Origin: Lautropia sp.
GTDB taxonomy: Bacteria > Pseudomonadota > Gammaproteobacteria > Burkholderiales > Burkholderiaceae_E
Reading direction: 5' to 3'
Assembly: GCA_030532895.1 (NCBI GenBank)
Contig: JAUNKF010000002.1
Coordinates: 124,001 to 188,000, forward strand
Length of the DNA: 64,000 bases
This document shows positions 1-8,286 of the stretch, piece after piece (the stretch's first letter is position 1; every line of letters starts with the position of its first letter). Made by a program: the position numbers and the translations under genes. The notes beneath the pieces were generated by a model. It saw nothing but the letters and a program-made list of their open reading frames with translations. It did no database searches and had not been told where the DNA came from.

Positions 1-105
1 CCCGAGCAGTGGGAGGCGCGCTGCCGTGAGGCCAGGGCTTTCTACGAAGCCAACTTCAGCAAGGCCGTGTTCGAGGCTGCCATTCAGGAGGTTTGTGATG
101 GGTGA
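1..105 (+). CDS. C-terminal end of a possible glycosyltransferase (partial)
   Basis: The first 34 codons are open from base 1 and end at a TGA that overlaps the next start by eight bases. The visible residues (EARAFYEANFSKAVFEAAI) resemble the last helix of group-1 glycosyltransferases, where an aromatic-Asn-Phe-Ser pattern is common. It lies head-to-tail with sugar-modifying genes, which fits. The fragment is too short to be certain of the family; the rest lies left of the window. Confidence 0.45.
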   Translation, partial: PEQWEARCREARAFYEANFSKAVFEAAIQEVCDG

Positions 106-1075
106 TGCTTGGGTTGTTCAGGCATATGAGCCTCGATGTGCTGATGAATGGAACCGTTTCATCGCAAGGTCACGTAACGGCGTCTTCCTGTTCGATCGAG
201 GGTACATGGATTACCACGCCGATCGGTTTCAGGATGCGTCGGTGATGGTGCGTGATGCCAGAAATGCTCGTTTGATGGCTGTCTTGCCTTTGCATCGGGT
301 GACCAGCGAGGGGCAATCGACGCTCATCAGTCACGGCGGTCTGACCTTTGGCGGGCTGGTGATGGATCCGAAGCTGGGCGGCAGTGCGGTGCTTGCCATT
401 TTCGAGGCCCTGGTCAGCCATTGGCGCCACCAGGGGGTGAGCCGTCTTGTCTACCGGCCTGTGCCACATATTTATCATCGCCTGCCCAGTGAAGATGATC
501 TGTATGCCTTGCACCGTCTCGGTGCAAGGCTGGGGGGAGTCCAGCTCTCCAGTACCTTGGATTTGGCACGACCCGTTCCAGCCTCGGAGGCACGGAATCG
601 GGTAAAGGCGAAGGCGAACCGTTTGGGGGTGACGGTTCGACCTGCTTGTTTCAGTGAGTATTGGCCCTTGCTTGAAAGCACGTTGGCCAGGCGTCATGGT
701 GTCAAACCTGTGCACAGCTTGGACGAAATTCGGTTGTTGAGTGATCGCTTCAAACAAATCGAGCTGAACTGTGCCGTTCAGGCGTCCGGTGGATCAGGAG
801 ACATATTGGCAGGTACGGTTCTTTACTGTTATGACGGCGTGATGCATGCACAGTACTTGGCGGCCTCTGAAGACGGTTATCAGGTAGGGGCCATGAATGC
901 GCTGATGGAGCATTGCATCAGGGATGCAAAGGAACGAGGCATGAGGTGGTTCAGTTTTGGAACATCGACCTATGACGGTGGCAAAGCCTTGAATGATGGT
1001 TTGTTGCGCCATAAGGAACAGTTTGGCGCCAGAAGCACCGTGCTGCAAAGCTATGAACTCGATATCGGAGGCTGA
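98..1075 (+). CDS. FemAB/GNAT-type acyltransferase
   Basis: A 325-residue protein of the FemAB-like GNAT group (Acetyltransf_6 type), expected to move an acyl group onto an amino group. The first half carries one degenerate acyltransferase fold. The second half (roughly residues 160-320) carries the clearer signature: a region starting RHGVKPVHS, an LAGTVLY strand, then FGTSTYDGG and LLRHKEQFGAR near the C-terminus, as in this family. The ATG at 98 is chosen over an in-frame start at 26 because CAGGAGG lies at 85-91. The gene sits in a run of nucleotide-sugar genes with an FdtA/FdtB pair, so N-acylation of the 3-amino sugar is an attractive role, but that is inference. It overlaps the preceding reading frame by eight bases and is followed within five bases by the methyltransferase. 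Confidence 0.7.
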   Translation: MGDAWVVQAYEPRCADEWNRFIARSRNGVFLFDRGYMDYHADRFQDASVMVRDARNARLMAVLPLHRVTSEGQSTLISHGGLTFGGLVMDPKLGGSAVLAIFEALVSHWRHQGVSRLVYRPVPHIYHRLPSEDDLYALHRLGARLGGVQLSSTLDLARPVPASEARNRVKAKANRLGVTVRPACFSEYWPLLESTLARRHGVKPVHSLDEIRLLSDRFKQIELNCAVQASGGSGDILAGTVLYCYDGVMHAQYLAASEDGYQVGAMNALMEHCIRDAKERGMRWFSFGTSTYDGGKALNDGLLRHKEQFGARSTVLQSYELDIGG

Positions 1076-1079
1076 TGAA

Positions 1080-1841
1080 ATGACGGACGCGGTTTTTGCT
1101 TCACGTGATATGGCCAGTTACGAGCGATCCTATGTGGCCTCCAGCTTCGAACCAACCCAGGCAGCCATGCGAAAGAAGGTGGTTGTGGAGCAGCTCAATC
1201 GTTGGCGGCCAAAGCGCTTGCTGGAGGTTGGGTGTGGGCAGGATGCCATCTTCAATCATTATCGGGGGTTTGAAGCATGCGTTGTCGTGGAACCCGGCGA
1301 AGGCTTTGCCAACACGGCCAGATCAATGGCCAAGGGTGATGCCCGTATTCGGATTGTGCAGGACTTTCTGGAAAGTGCCGCGCTCAATGGCGTTCTTGGC
1401 GAAAAGCCTTTTGATGTGATCCTGATTTCCGGGCTGCTTCACGAGGTGGGGGATCCGGTTGGGCTGATGGCTGCAGCTGCCATGCTGATGGGGCCGGGCA
1501 GTCAGTTGCATGTGAATGTGCCCAATGCGCGTTCATTGCATCGTGTGCTGGCCTTCGAGATGGGGCTGATCGATGACTTGCATCAGATCTCCGAGCGGCA
1601 GAAATCCCTGCAGCAACATCGCACGTATGACTTGAAGTCCTTGAAGGATTTCTGCACGCGCCTGGGTTTTCAGGTGACGGAGGCTGGATCCTTTTTCATC
1701 AAGCCTTTCACCCATGACCAGATGTTCCTCTTGTCCCAGGTTGGTCTGCTGGATGAGCGGATGCTGAACGGGTTGATGAAGCTGGAGAAGCATCTGCCGG
1801 GCCTGGGGTCTGAAATCTACGTGAACCTGAAACTGGCGTGA
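1080..1841 (+). CDS. class I SAM-dependent methyltransferase
   Basis: A 253-residue class I methyltransferase. Motif I is LLEVGCGQD at residues 47-55, followed by an acidic strand end (VVVEPGEG), a FDVILISGLLHEV motif IV region and the typical VNVPNARSLHR segment. Proteins with this last segment are frequent in polysaccharide clusters, where they methylate sugars or lipid-linked glycans. The substrate cannot be read from the sequence. The start at 1080 is preferred because CGGAGG lies at 1065-1071. The gap to the acyltransferase is four bases, so the two are almost certainly co-transcribed. Confidence 0.8.
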   Translation: MTDAVFASRDMASYERSYVASSFEPTQAAMRKKVVVEQLNRWRPKRLLEVGCGQDAIFNHYRGFEACVVVEPGEGFANTARSMAKGDARIRIVQDFLESAALNGVLGEKPFDVILISGLLHEVGDPVGLMAAAAMLMGPGSQLHVNVPNARSLHRVLAFEMGLIDDLHQISERQKSLQQHRTYDLKSLKDFCTRLGFQVTEAGSFFIKPFTHDQMFLLSQVGLLDERMLNGLMKLEKHLPGLGSEIYVNLKLA

Positions 1842-1889
1842 TGGGGTGGCCAGCCCTGTTTTCATTCTCTTTTGATCAAGGTGATTCCG

Positions 1890-3458
1890 ATGACATCCTC
1901 GCAAGCATGTCCTCTGCTGTTGGTTGGTAATTCGCTGTCGGTGCTGGTGGCCGCCACGGAAAGGGCGCGTTTGGGCTTGAAAACCGTCGTGTTGAACCCT
2001 GGCCGCGGATTGGGTGGCTACTTTGCGGGGGTACAGGTGATGGGGCGTCGGCGTGATGCGGGGATGGTGCTGTTCGAGGCCAGTGCCTTCAGCGAAGCAG
2101 GCAAGCCCCCGTCACTGGATGAATACAACCCGATGAAGCGCAATGATGTGGGCCGTTTCATGGGGGTGATTCGTGATTATGTCCGTTCGCAACAACCGAC
2201 GAGGCTTATCGACGCGCCACAGATGTGGCTTGAAGGCAGCTGGATGCCCGACATGATGCTGGGTAATGGCATCGAAGCCATGTCCTGCTTGTCTCAGGCC
2301 GACAAGATTCGCGAGGAGTTGACGGCGATTTCGGCCCGGATTCGGGTGGACAGCAGCCTGTGTCACCCGGCCAACAAGGCGGCCTGGCCGGTGGATGGCG
2401 CAGCCCCGGCTGACTGGCATCTGATGACGGCAGGGCGTTCGATACCCTTTGACTGTGACTCGATCTCTCGGCTGGTGCATGGTAATACCCTGCACGAGGC
2501 GATGTTCCTGCCCTATGCCAAGCAAGTGATGCACCGGGACGCCACGCATTTGTCTGCGCTCTACCATCGTTTGCCCTGGTTGCCCTTGTATTGGCCCGAA
2601 AGCCTGCTGGCCGTCCTCGATGGACAGCCGACAAAGCTGGCGCCGACCTTGCTCGCTCATCCGGATGGTTCCACCGTGGCCGATTTTTGCCAGCGTCTGA
2701 TTGCGAGGCTTCGTCAAGATCCTGCCATCACGTTGATCGAGGATCAGCCGCTTGGCATGAAGCGGGAGGCCGACGGCTTCAAGCTGGTGCTCGCCCACCA
2801 CGGTGAGTTGAAGGCAGCACGTCTTGCCTGGGCCATGACGCCGGGGCAGGGCTTGCAACTGGCCGGGCTGCCCTCGGCGCCGGCCAATGATGAACGCTTG
2901 CCGTTGGCACTGGGCTTTTTCCGTTTCCGGGAGGATCGGTTGGGACGTGCATTCAGCTTCGCTCACACCGTGGGTGATGCGGTCGGCACCTACCGTGTCA
3001 CGAACAGCACCGCTTGTGGTGCGCCGGCCGAGCCGGGCATGGTGAACCTCGTGGTTGAAGCCAATCCCCGGCGTCTGGCCAGCGTCCATCGGCTCGATGG
3101 CACGGCCACGGATGAAGCGGTGATTCAGGCCATGCTGACGGATCTTCAGCACACGGGCCTGATCCGCGCTTTGGGTGAGGCGCCGGCCGCGGAACTTCGA
3201 CGTTTCGATGGCGCGTTGCCGTTGCCCACTCACGAGGCGGTTCGTCACTTCCTCGCGGATCAGCGGGCGCTGCTGGCGGCATTCCCCGGCATCGAGTTGA
3301 TGAGTGCCAGCGCCGCGCCGTTTGCGATGGGTTTATCGGATCAGATGGTGCAGGGCTTGCAGGTGGCAAGCCGTGGCATCAGTGAAGACCATTGGCAATC
3401 GGCTCGCCAGCATGCCGCAGTGGTCGGCGCTGAATCGGATGCGCTGGTCGGCGTGTGA
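1890..3458 (+). CDS. putative FAD/NAD(P)-binding oxidoreductase-like protein of the glycan cluster
   Basis: A 522-residue protein. It opens with a dinucleotide-binding pattern: a hydrophobic strand (PLLLVG), a small-residue turn (NSLSVLVAA), a helix, then KTVVLNPGRGLGGYFAG, where the GG after the second strand is typical of amine-oxidase and UDP-galactopyranose-mutase-like flavoproteins. Near the end, SASAAPFAMGLSDQMVQGLQVAS resembles the FAD-capping end of that fold. No precise family was recognised, and the first Gly-rich loop is not canonical (G-N-S-L-S). Context implies a redox or mutase step on a sugar or lipid-linked intermediate. ATG 1890 is used; a TTG at 1872 is in frame but has no better ribosome site. 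Confidence 0.55.
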   Translation: MTSSQACPLLLVGNSLSVLVAATERARLGLKTVVLNPGRGLGGYFAGVQVMGRRRDAGMVLFEASAFSEAGKPPSLDEYNPMKRNDVGRFMGVIRDYVRSQQPTRLIDAPQMWLEGSWMPDMMLGNGIEAMSCLSQADKIREELTAISARIRVDSSLCHPANKAAWPVDGAAPADWHLMTAGRSIPFDCDSISRLVHGNTLHEAMFLPYAKQVMHRDATHLSALYHRLPWLPLYWPESLLAVLDGQPTKLAPTLLAHPDGSTVADFCQRLIARLRQDPAITLIEDQPLGMKREADGFKLVLAHHGELKAARLAWAMTPGQGLQLAGLPSAPANDERLPLALGFFRFREDRLGRAFSFAHTVGDAVGTYRVTNSTACGAPAEPGMVNLVVEANPRRLASVHRLDGTATDEAVIQAMLTDLQHTGLIRALGEAPAAELRRFDGALPLPTHEAVRHFLADQRALLAAFPGIELMSASAAPFAMGLSDQMVQGLQVASRGISEDHWQSARQHAAVVGAESDALVGV

Positions 3459-3496
3459 ACGGGATGTCTGGTTAACGAACACATCAGGGTGAAAAC

Positions 3497-3958
3497 ATGT
3501 TGACGGATTGCATCACGATGCAGTTGCCGAGGATTCAGGATCCGCGTGGCAACCTGACCTTTGTCGAAGGTGGGCGGCAGATTCCCTTTCAGATCGAGCG
3601 CGTGTATTACCTGTACGACGTGCCGGGTGGTTCCGAGCGGGGCGGGCATGCCCATCTGAATCTGCATCAGTTCGTGATCGCGATGTCGGGCAGTTTCGAC
3701 ATCGTGCTCGACGATGGCTTTGGTCGCAAGCGCTATCACCTGAACCGTTCTTATGAAGGACTTTACATTCCGCCGATGACCTGGCGTGAGCTGGACAATT
3801 TCTCATCTGGCAGTGTCTGCATGGTGCTGGCCTCGGCGGTGTACGACGAATCGGACTACTTGCGCAATTACAGCGACTTCATGCTGGAGGTGCATGGACG
3901 GCGCAAGGACGCCGAGCACCAGGATAGGGCACTCGGCACGCAAGGCGTCTCAGCCTGA
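3497..3958 (+). CDS. fdtA: dTDP-4-keto-6-deoxyhexose 3,4-ketoisomerase (FdtA/QdtA-type cupin)
   Basis: A 153-residue single-domain cupin of the WxcM-like/FdtA family. These enzymes shift the keto group of dTDP-4-keto-6-deoxyglucose from C4 to C3, giving the substrate for a 3-aminotransferase. The sequence has the family layout: PRGNLTFVEG, then FQIERVYYLYDVPGG, the histidine cluster GGHAHLNLHQF (H51, H53, H57) and LYIPPMTWREL. The length matches the family. The aminotransferase gene follows 156 bases downstream on the same strand. FdtA and QdtA differ in C4 stereochemistry (galacto versus gluco product), which cannot be assigned by eye. Confidence 0.88.
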   Translation: MLTDCITMQLPRIQDPRGNLTFVEGGRQIPFQIERVYYLYDVPGGSERGGHAHLNLHQFVIAMSGSFDIVLDDGFGRKRYHLNRSYEGLYIPPMTWRELDNFSSGSVCMVLASAVYDESDYLRNYSDFMLEVHGRRKDAEHQDRALGTQGVSA

Positions 3959-4114
3959 GGCGCCCAGGCCGAGCGTGGTCGGGTGTGGGGGCAGGGCCAC
4001 GGTTGATGGCCTTTCATCCTGCCCGGCTTCCGCTCATCGCGACGCGGGTGGGCTGGCTCGTGGTTGACCGAAGATCGTGAGTGAAGCCGAGTCCTCACGA
4101 ATGGAGCCGCTACC

Positions 4115-5395
4115 ATGACACTGCTTGTCGAGCCAGTTGCTCGCCCAGCCGATCAGCCCACTGCCGCGTTGCCTGGCATTCGCGAAGCCAGTCAACAGCC
4201 CAGGGAGGTTGTGCCGTTTCTGAACCTCAGGGCCATCAATGAGCGCCATCGGGCGGCGTTCCGCGAAGCGTTCGAGCGGGTGATGGATAGTGGGTGGGTG
4301 TTGCTGGGTGAACAGACCGAAGCCTTCGAGCAAGCCTTTGCGGCTTATTGTGGGGTGAAACACTGCATATCGGTCGGTAATGGGCTGGATGCCCTGCAAC
4401 TGGCGTTGAGAGGGTGGGGGATAGGTCACGGAGACGAGGTGATCGTGCCCTCGCACACTTATATTGCAACCTGGCTGGCCGTCAGCTACACCGGTGCAAC
4501 ACCCGTGCCGGTGGAGCCGAAGCCCGGCTCATACGATATCGACCCGGCACAGGTTGAGGCCGCCATCACTTCACGGACGAAAGCCGTGCTGGCCGTTCAC
4601 CTCTATGGCCGGCCAGCAGACATGCGTGTGCTGCGGGCGCTGGCCGCGCGTCGTGGCATTCATCTGCTGGAGGATGCTGCGCAGGCGCATGGTGCGCGGC
4701 GCGACGGAAAACGCTGCGGCAACCTGGGTGATGCGGCCGGATTCAGCTTTTACCCTGGCAAGAATCTGGGGGCGCTGGGGGATGCGGGGGCGGTGACGAC
4801 CAACGATGATCAGCTGGCCAAGCGGGTGCGCATGCTGCGAAACTACGGCTCCGACAAGAAGTATGTTCATGATCTGCGTGGCTTCAACTCGCGAATGGAT
4901 GAGCTTCAAGCCGCCTTCCTGTTGGAGAAGCTGAAGGTGCTGGATGACGACAATCGTCGTCGCCGTGAGATTGCCGAGCGGTATGGTCAGGCGTTGGCGG
5001 ATCTTCCGGATCTGGTGTTGCCGCCGCTGGATGAGGGGGAGGGCATCGTGCCGGCTGAACCGTGGTCTGGCTGGGAGACGGCTTCATCGGGCCAGTTGTC
5101 TGCTTCGGCAGACAAGGGCATTCAGTCTGCCTGGCATCTGTTCGTGGTGCGTCATCGCGAGCGCGATCGGCTGGCTGAAAAACTGGTGCAACATGGGGTG
5201 CACACGCTGATCCATTACCCGACGCCGGTGCATCATCAGAAAGCTTATCAGGATGACCCGGTCAGCCAGCTGCATCTGCCGCTGGCGGTGCAGTATGCCC
5301 GAGAGCTGTTGAGTCTGCCGATCGATCCGACCATGAGCGATGCCCAGGTTCAGCAGGTGATCGACGCAACCCGAGCGGCGGTCTTGTCCCTGTGA
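4115..5395 (+). CDS. fdtB: DegT/DnrJ/EryC1 (FdtB-type) sugar aminotransferase
   Basis: A 426-residue PLP-dependent sugar aminotransferase. With FdtA upstream, the expected reaction is transamination of dTDP-3-keto-6-deoxyhexose to dTDP-3-amino-3,6-dideoxyhexose. Family marks: VPFLNLRAINERHR near the N-terminus, GNGLDALQLAL, the cofactor loop LLEDAAQAHGA, and the Schiff-base lysine in FSFYPGKNLGALGDAGAV (K216). RNYGSDKKY and the C-terminal HYPTPVHHQKAY complete the pattern. About 30 residues rich in Gly, Glu and Ser (around 305-335) interrupt the domain where relatives have a short loop; its role is unknown. A roughly 25-residue N-terminal tail precedes the domain. It converges with the glycosyltransferase genes beyond the hairpin at 5513-5538. 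Confidence 0.88.
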   Translation: MTLLVEPVARPADQPTAALPGIREASQQPREVVPFLNLRAINERHRAAFREAFERVMDSGWVLLGEQTEAFEQAFAAYCGVKHCISVGNGLDALQLALRGWGIGHGDEVIVPSHTYIATWLAVSYTGATPVPVEPKPGSYDIDPAQVEAAITSRTKAVLAVHLYGRPADMRVLRALAARRGIHLLEDAAQAHGARRDGKRCGNLGDAAGFSFYPGKNLGALGDAGAVTTNDDQLAKRVRMLRNYGSDKKYVHDLRGFNSRMDELQAAFLLEKLKVLDDDNRRRREIAERYGQALADLPDLVLPPLDEGEGIVPAEPWSGWETASSGQLSASADKGIQSAWHLFVVRHRERDRLAEKLVQHGVHTLIHYPTPVHHQKAYQDDPVSQLHLPLAVQYARELLSLPIDPTMSDAQVQQVIDATRAAVLSL

Positions 5396-5512
5396 AGGGG
5401 CTGAGCAGGTTTGGGCCGGCAGGTGCTACAGGCAGGTGTAAAAAAGCCTGAGCAGTCGGGGGAGTTTGCCCAGGCTGCTTGATTGGCGCGCGTGATGCTC
5501 GCCTGGCGTGGC

Positions 5513-5538
5513 TCATGCGGGGACGGATCCCCGCATGA
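5513..5538. terminator. perfect 11-bp hairpin between convergent genes
   Basis: An 11-base arm starting TCATGCGGGGA, a four-base loop CGGA, and its exact complement. It lies between the end of the aminotransferase (+) and the end of the glycosyltransferase (-). There is no U-tract on either side, so it may be a transcription barrier or mRNA 3'-end stabiliser rather than a classical intrinsic terminator. Confidence 0.5.
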
Positions 5539-5562
5539 CAGGCATGAGGGTCAGGCAAGGGC

Positions 5563-6663
5563 TTAAGCCGGGTTGGTTTCACCGGCTTGGTCGTGTGAGT
5601 GCCGAATCGATGCCTGATATTCCTGATACAGCTTTTTGTAGAGCTTGTCGTACTTCGCGGCTTTTTCCACGTCGTTGCGGGCGTCGTACAGTGCCCAGAG
5701 CTGCTGGGCAGCAATGAAGCTGCCACGGCCGCTCAAGGATCCGGGCAGGTCGCTGGTATCGCCGATGGCCAGCGCTTTCAACCAGCATTCTTCCATCATC
5801 GGGAGCAGGTGCGGCCCTTGCTCGGGGCGGCGGTTCATCTGTTCCAGCAGCAACGAACCTACCGTCAGATGAAAATCAGGCGAGTGATCCCAGTGCGGCA
5901 TTTCATCGGAGGCGAAGATCATGGCGTCTTCGATCCGACCGATACTTTTCATGCATTCGATCATTCGGATCACCATGTCATGCAGCCAGGGCGGGCGCTG
6001 ATCGAAGAGCTTGTAAGCTCGTTCGTAGTATTCGACGGCCTTGGCCGGCTCGTTCTGAACGTCGTATTCCTTGCCCAGCTGGAAGTTGTAGTACGGCACA
6101 TCCGGGTCTTCCTTCAACTTCTCCAGCAGCAGCTCCATGTTTCGGCCGCGCTTGTTCTGCATCTGGGCCGGCATGTAACCATCATGTCGGGCAATGATGT
6201 CTGAATCGATGACGGGCAGGTTGTGGGCGGGCTGTTCGTGGATTTTTCCCCGATAGCGAACGCCTTTGGGCAGAATGCAGGCAATATGGTGTGAGGTGTT
6301 CAGGTGCGCCTGCTCGCTGCCCAGATCGCTATCGATCCGCACATTGAGAATGATGCGCCGGGTATCGTGCTTGAGCGCCTTCAGTTGCTCGCCGCCAGCC
6401 ACGATCCATTCATCCGCATCGAGCACCAGGTTCCAGTCAGCGTCCGATTTTGCGAGGGCGGCGTTTCGGGCTGCGGCAAAATCGTTCGTCCAGCGGCGTT
6501 CGTAGACGGTGGCGCCCAGTTCACGGGCGATTTCCTTGGTTCGATCGGTGGAGCCGGTGTCCAGCACGATCATCTCGTCCACCCAGGGCTTGACGCTTTC
6601 CAGGCAGCGGGCCAGGCAGCGCTCCTCGTTCTTGACGATCATCGTCAGCGCAACTTTTTTCAT
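5563..6663 (-). CDS. family 2 glycosyltransferase with TPR-like C-terminal half
   Basis: A 366-residue GT-A fold glycosyltransferase. The nucleotide-binding N-terminus (TMIVKNEERCLARCLESV, VLDTGSTDRT) leads to the metal-binding LDADEW motif at residues 81-86. The second half (about 190-350) is helical with recurring pattern residues (YYNFQLGKEYDVQ, AVEYYERAY) that look like tetratricopeptide repeats, a layout known in SunS-like and other protein- or glycan-modifying GT2 enzymes. The substrate is unknown. It is a close paralogue of the gene at 6757-7839, sharing the first 86 residues almost position for position. Both are on the minus strand, 93 bases apart, next to the dTDP-amino-sugar genes and the flagellar locus. 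Flagellin or surface-glycan modification is a reasonable inference. Confidence 0.8.
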   Translation of the reverse strand: MKKVALTMIVKNEERCLARCLESVKPWVDEMIVLDTGSTDRTKEIARELGATVYERRWTNDFAAARNAALAKSDADWNLVLDADEWIVAGGEQLKALKHDTRRIILNVRIDSDLGSEQAHLNTSHHIACILPKGVRYRGKIHEQPAHNLPVIDSDIIARHDGYMPAQMQNKRGRNMELLLEKLKEDPDVPYYNFQLGKEYDVQNEPAKAVEYYERAYKLFDQRPPWLHDMVIRMIECMKSIGRIEDAMIFASDEMPHWDHSPDFHLTVGSLLLEQMNRRPEQGPHLLPMMEECWLKALAIGDTSDLPGSLSGRGSFIAAQQLWALYDARNDVEKAAKYDKLYKKLYQEYQASIRHSHDQAGETNPA

Positions 6664-6756
6664 GCAAGCGTGTCCTCATCTGGTTGCATGCTTTGACGCC
6701 TCATTTTTTCATGGGCTCAAGGGCGCCATTCCCACGATAAAGCCGTGCTTGGCCGC

Positions 6757-7839
6757 TTATATCGCGGTCTGCGACATCGAAGCTTGCTGCCGCTGCTTCA
6801 GGTAGAGAGCTTCACAGAGGGACTGGGCCTCGCGGGCCTCTTCGGTTTTGCCCAGACGCTCATAGGTCTCCCAGAGGAGGTGGGCGGCCAGAAAGCTGCC
6901 GCGTCCCGATACGGCGCCGGTCAGTGTGGGAACATCCCCGAGCTGAAGGGCTTGCAGGCATAGCGCTTCCACCAGGGGCAGGTATTCGGCTTGCTGCTGC
7001 GGGTGCTGCTTCAGCTGCTCGGCCATCAGGGTGGCGGCCACATAGTGGAAGTCGGGGGAATGCTGCCAGTGTTCGAGCTCCATCGAGGCCAGCTCGATGG
7101 CCTGCGCCAGTTGTTCAGACCGCTTCAGGCATTCCAGCATCCGGATGATCAGGTCATGGCGCCAGGCAGGGTGGGTCCTGTCCAGTTGGTATGCCCGCTG
7201 ATAGTGGGTGAGTGCCTGCTGGGGGTGCTGGAGGCTGTCATGCTCTTTACCGAGTTGGTACTGATAATAGGCATCATCCGGATGTGCTTGCACCTCGGCC
7301 ATCAGCAAATCGAGGTTACGGGTGGCTTTGGTGGCGCGCTGAGCAGGTTGGTAGCCATCGTGGCCGATGACCAGGGAGGACATCAGCGTGGGCAGCTTGT
7401 GTACGGGTTGCTCGTGGATACGGCCCTGATAGCGGACGCCACGCGGCAGGATGCGGGTGATCATGCCGTGGTCGACCAGCGACGGGTCATCTTCGCTCAG
7501 CTGATTCTGCAGGCGAACGTAGTGGACGGCAGGCTGGGCAGCCTTGCGCAGGTCGTGCAGATATTCACCGCCGGAGATGAGCCACTCATCGGCATCCAGG
7601 ATCAGGTTCCAGTCGGCCTGGGATAGTGCCAGGGCTGCGTTTCTGGCAGCCGAGAAGTCGTGTGTCCAGCGCCGTTGATGCACCTCGGCGCCTTCTGCCC
7701 GAGCAATGGCCATCGTCTGATCCGTCGAGCCGGTATCGAGCACGATCATCTGGTCAACCCAGGGCCTGACGCTTTGCAGACATCGGGCCAGGCTACGTTC
7801 CTCGTTCTTGACGATCATCGTCAGGGCGATGGTTTTCAT
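6757..7839 (-). CDS. family 2 glycosyltransferase, tandem paralogue
   Basis: A 360-residue protein with the same plan as its downstream neighbour: TMIVKNEERSLARCLQSV, VLDTGSTDQT, LDADEW at residues 81-86, then a helical TPR-like half with YYQYQLGKEHDSLQ and ALTHYQRAYQLD. The two proteins stay alignable throughout, including GRGSFLAAHLLWETYERLGK versus GRGSFIAAQQLWALYDARND near the C-terminus, so this is a gene duplication. This copy is richer in Gln and His in its second half. It is first of the pair on the minus strand, so any promoter should lie in 7840-8286, a gap shared with the divergent motA. Confidence 0.8.
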   Translation of the reverse strand: MKTIALTMIVKNEERSLARCLQSVRPWVDQMIVLDTGSTDQTMAIARAEGAEVHQRRWTHDFSAARNAALALSQADWNLILDADEWLISGGEYLHDLRKAAQPAVHYVRLQNQLSEDDPSLVDHGMITRILPRGVRYQGRIHEQPVHKLPTLMSSLVIGHDGYQPAQRATKATRNLDLLMAEVQAHPDDAYYQYQLGKEHDSLQHPQQALTHYQRAYQLDRTHPAWRHDLIIRMLECLKRSEQLAQAIELASMELEHWQHSPDFHYVAATLMAEQLKQHPQQQAEYLPLVEALCLQALQLGDVPTLTGAVSGRGSFLAAHLLWETYERLGKTEEAREAQSLCEALYLKQRQQASMSQTAI

Positions 7840-8286
7840 GGGGCTTGCTCCTTGGCAGATGAGCGCGATCCAACGGGCGGGACGCGGGCTTGCGCCATTC
7901 TGTGCTTATTGCCCCTTGAGTGATCGGTAGAAAAGCAGGAGCTTTGTCTTCTGGTGCGGCGGCCATCAATAGACCCCGAGATGGCAGAGAAGCTGGACTT
8001 GTTGGCAGCGTTGTTCAGCGTCTCGATTCAAGCCGCTACAAGCCAGCGCTCGACGTTCATTGGCCCCCATCAGCCGTTGGGCAGCGCTCAGGGGCGTGCC
8101 GGGGGGCTTGGCTCAAGAATGCGCGGGATCGTCCGAAACAAGGGACAGCGCCATTGTCCAGGGCTTCATCGAACACGTCCTCAGTGCCAGCGTACCGGTG
8201 TGGCGACACACCCGGTTGCAGCCATAGCGGCATGAGGGGTTCGACAGGGGCCGGCTGGCAGGGGCCAACCAGTAGGGGAACGTCAG
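7840..8286. other. gene-free divergent gap between glycosyltransferase and motA
   Basis: 447 bases that should hold promoters in both directions. I found no sigma-28 consensus (TAAA-N15-GCCGATAA) and no convincing sigma-70 pair. Two direct copies of TGGCAG separated by 15 bases occur at about 7982-8008; their meaning is unclear. A good ribosome site (AGGGGAA) sits just before motA. Confidence 0.4.

Noticed and set aside
5515-5535. CATGCGGGGA motif at 5515, 30581 and 46929 as a dispersed repeat family
   Set aside because: Only about ten bases are shared and the flanks differ; only the first copy forms a perfect hairpin.
7982-8008. Direct TGGCAG copies as an FlhDC box ahead of motA
   Set aside because: The known FlhD4C2 site is an inverted pattern with different bases; two six-base direct copies could be chance.
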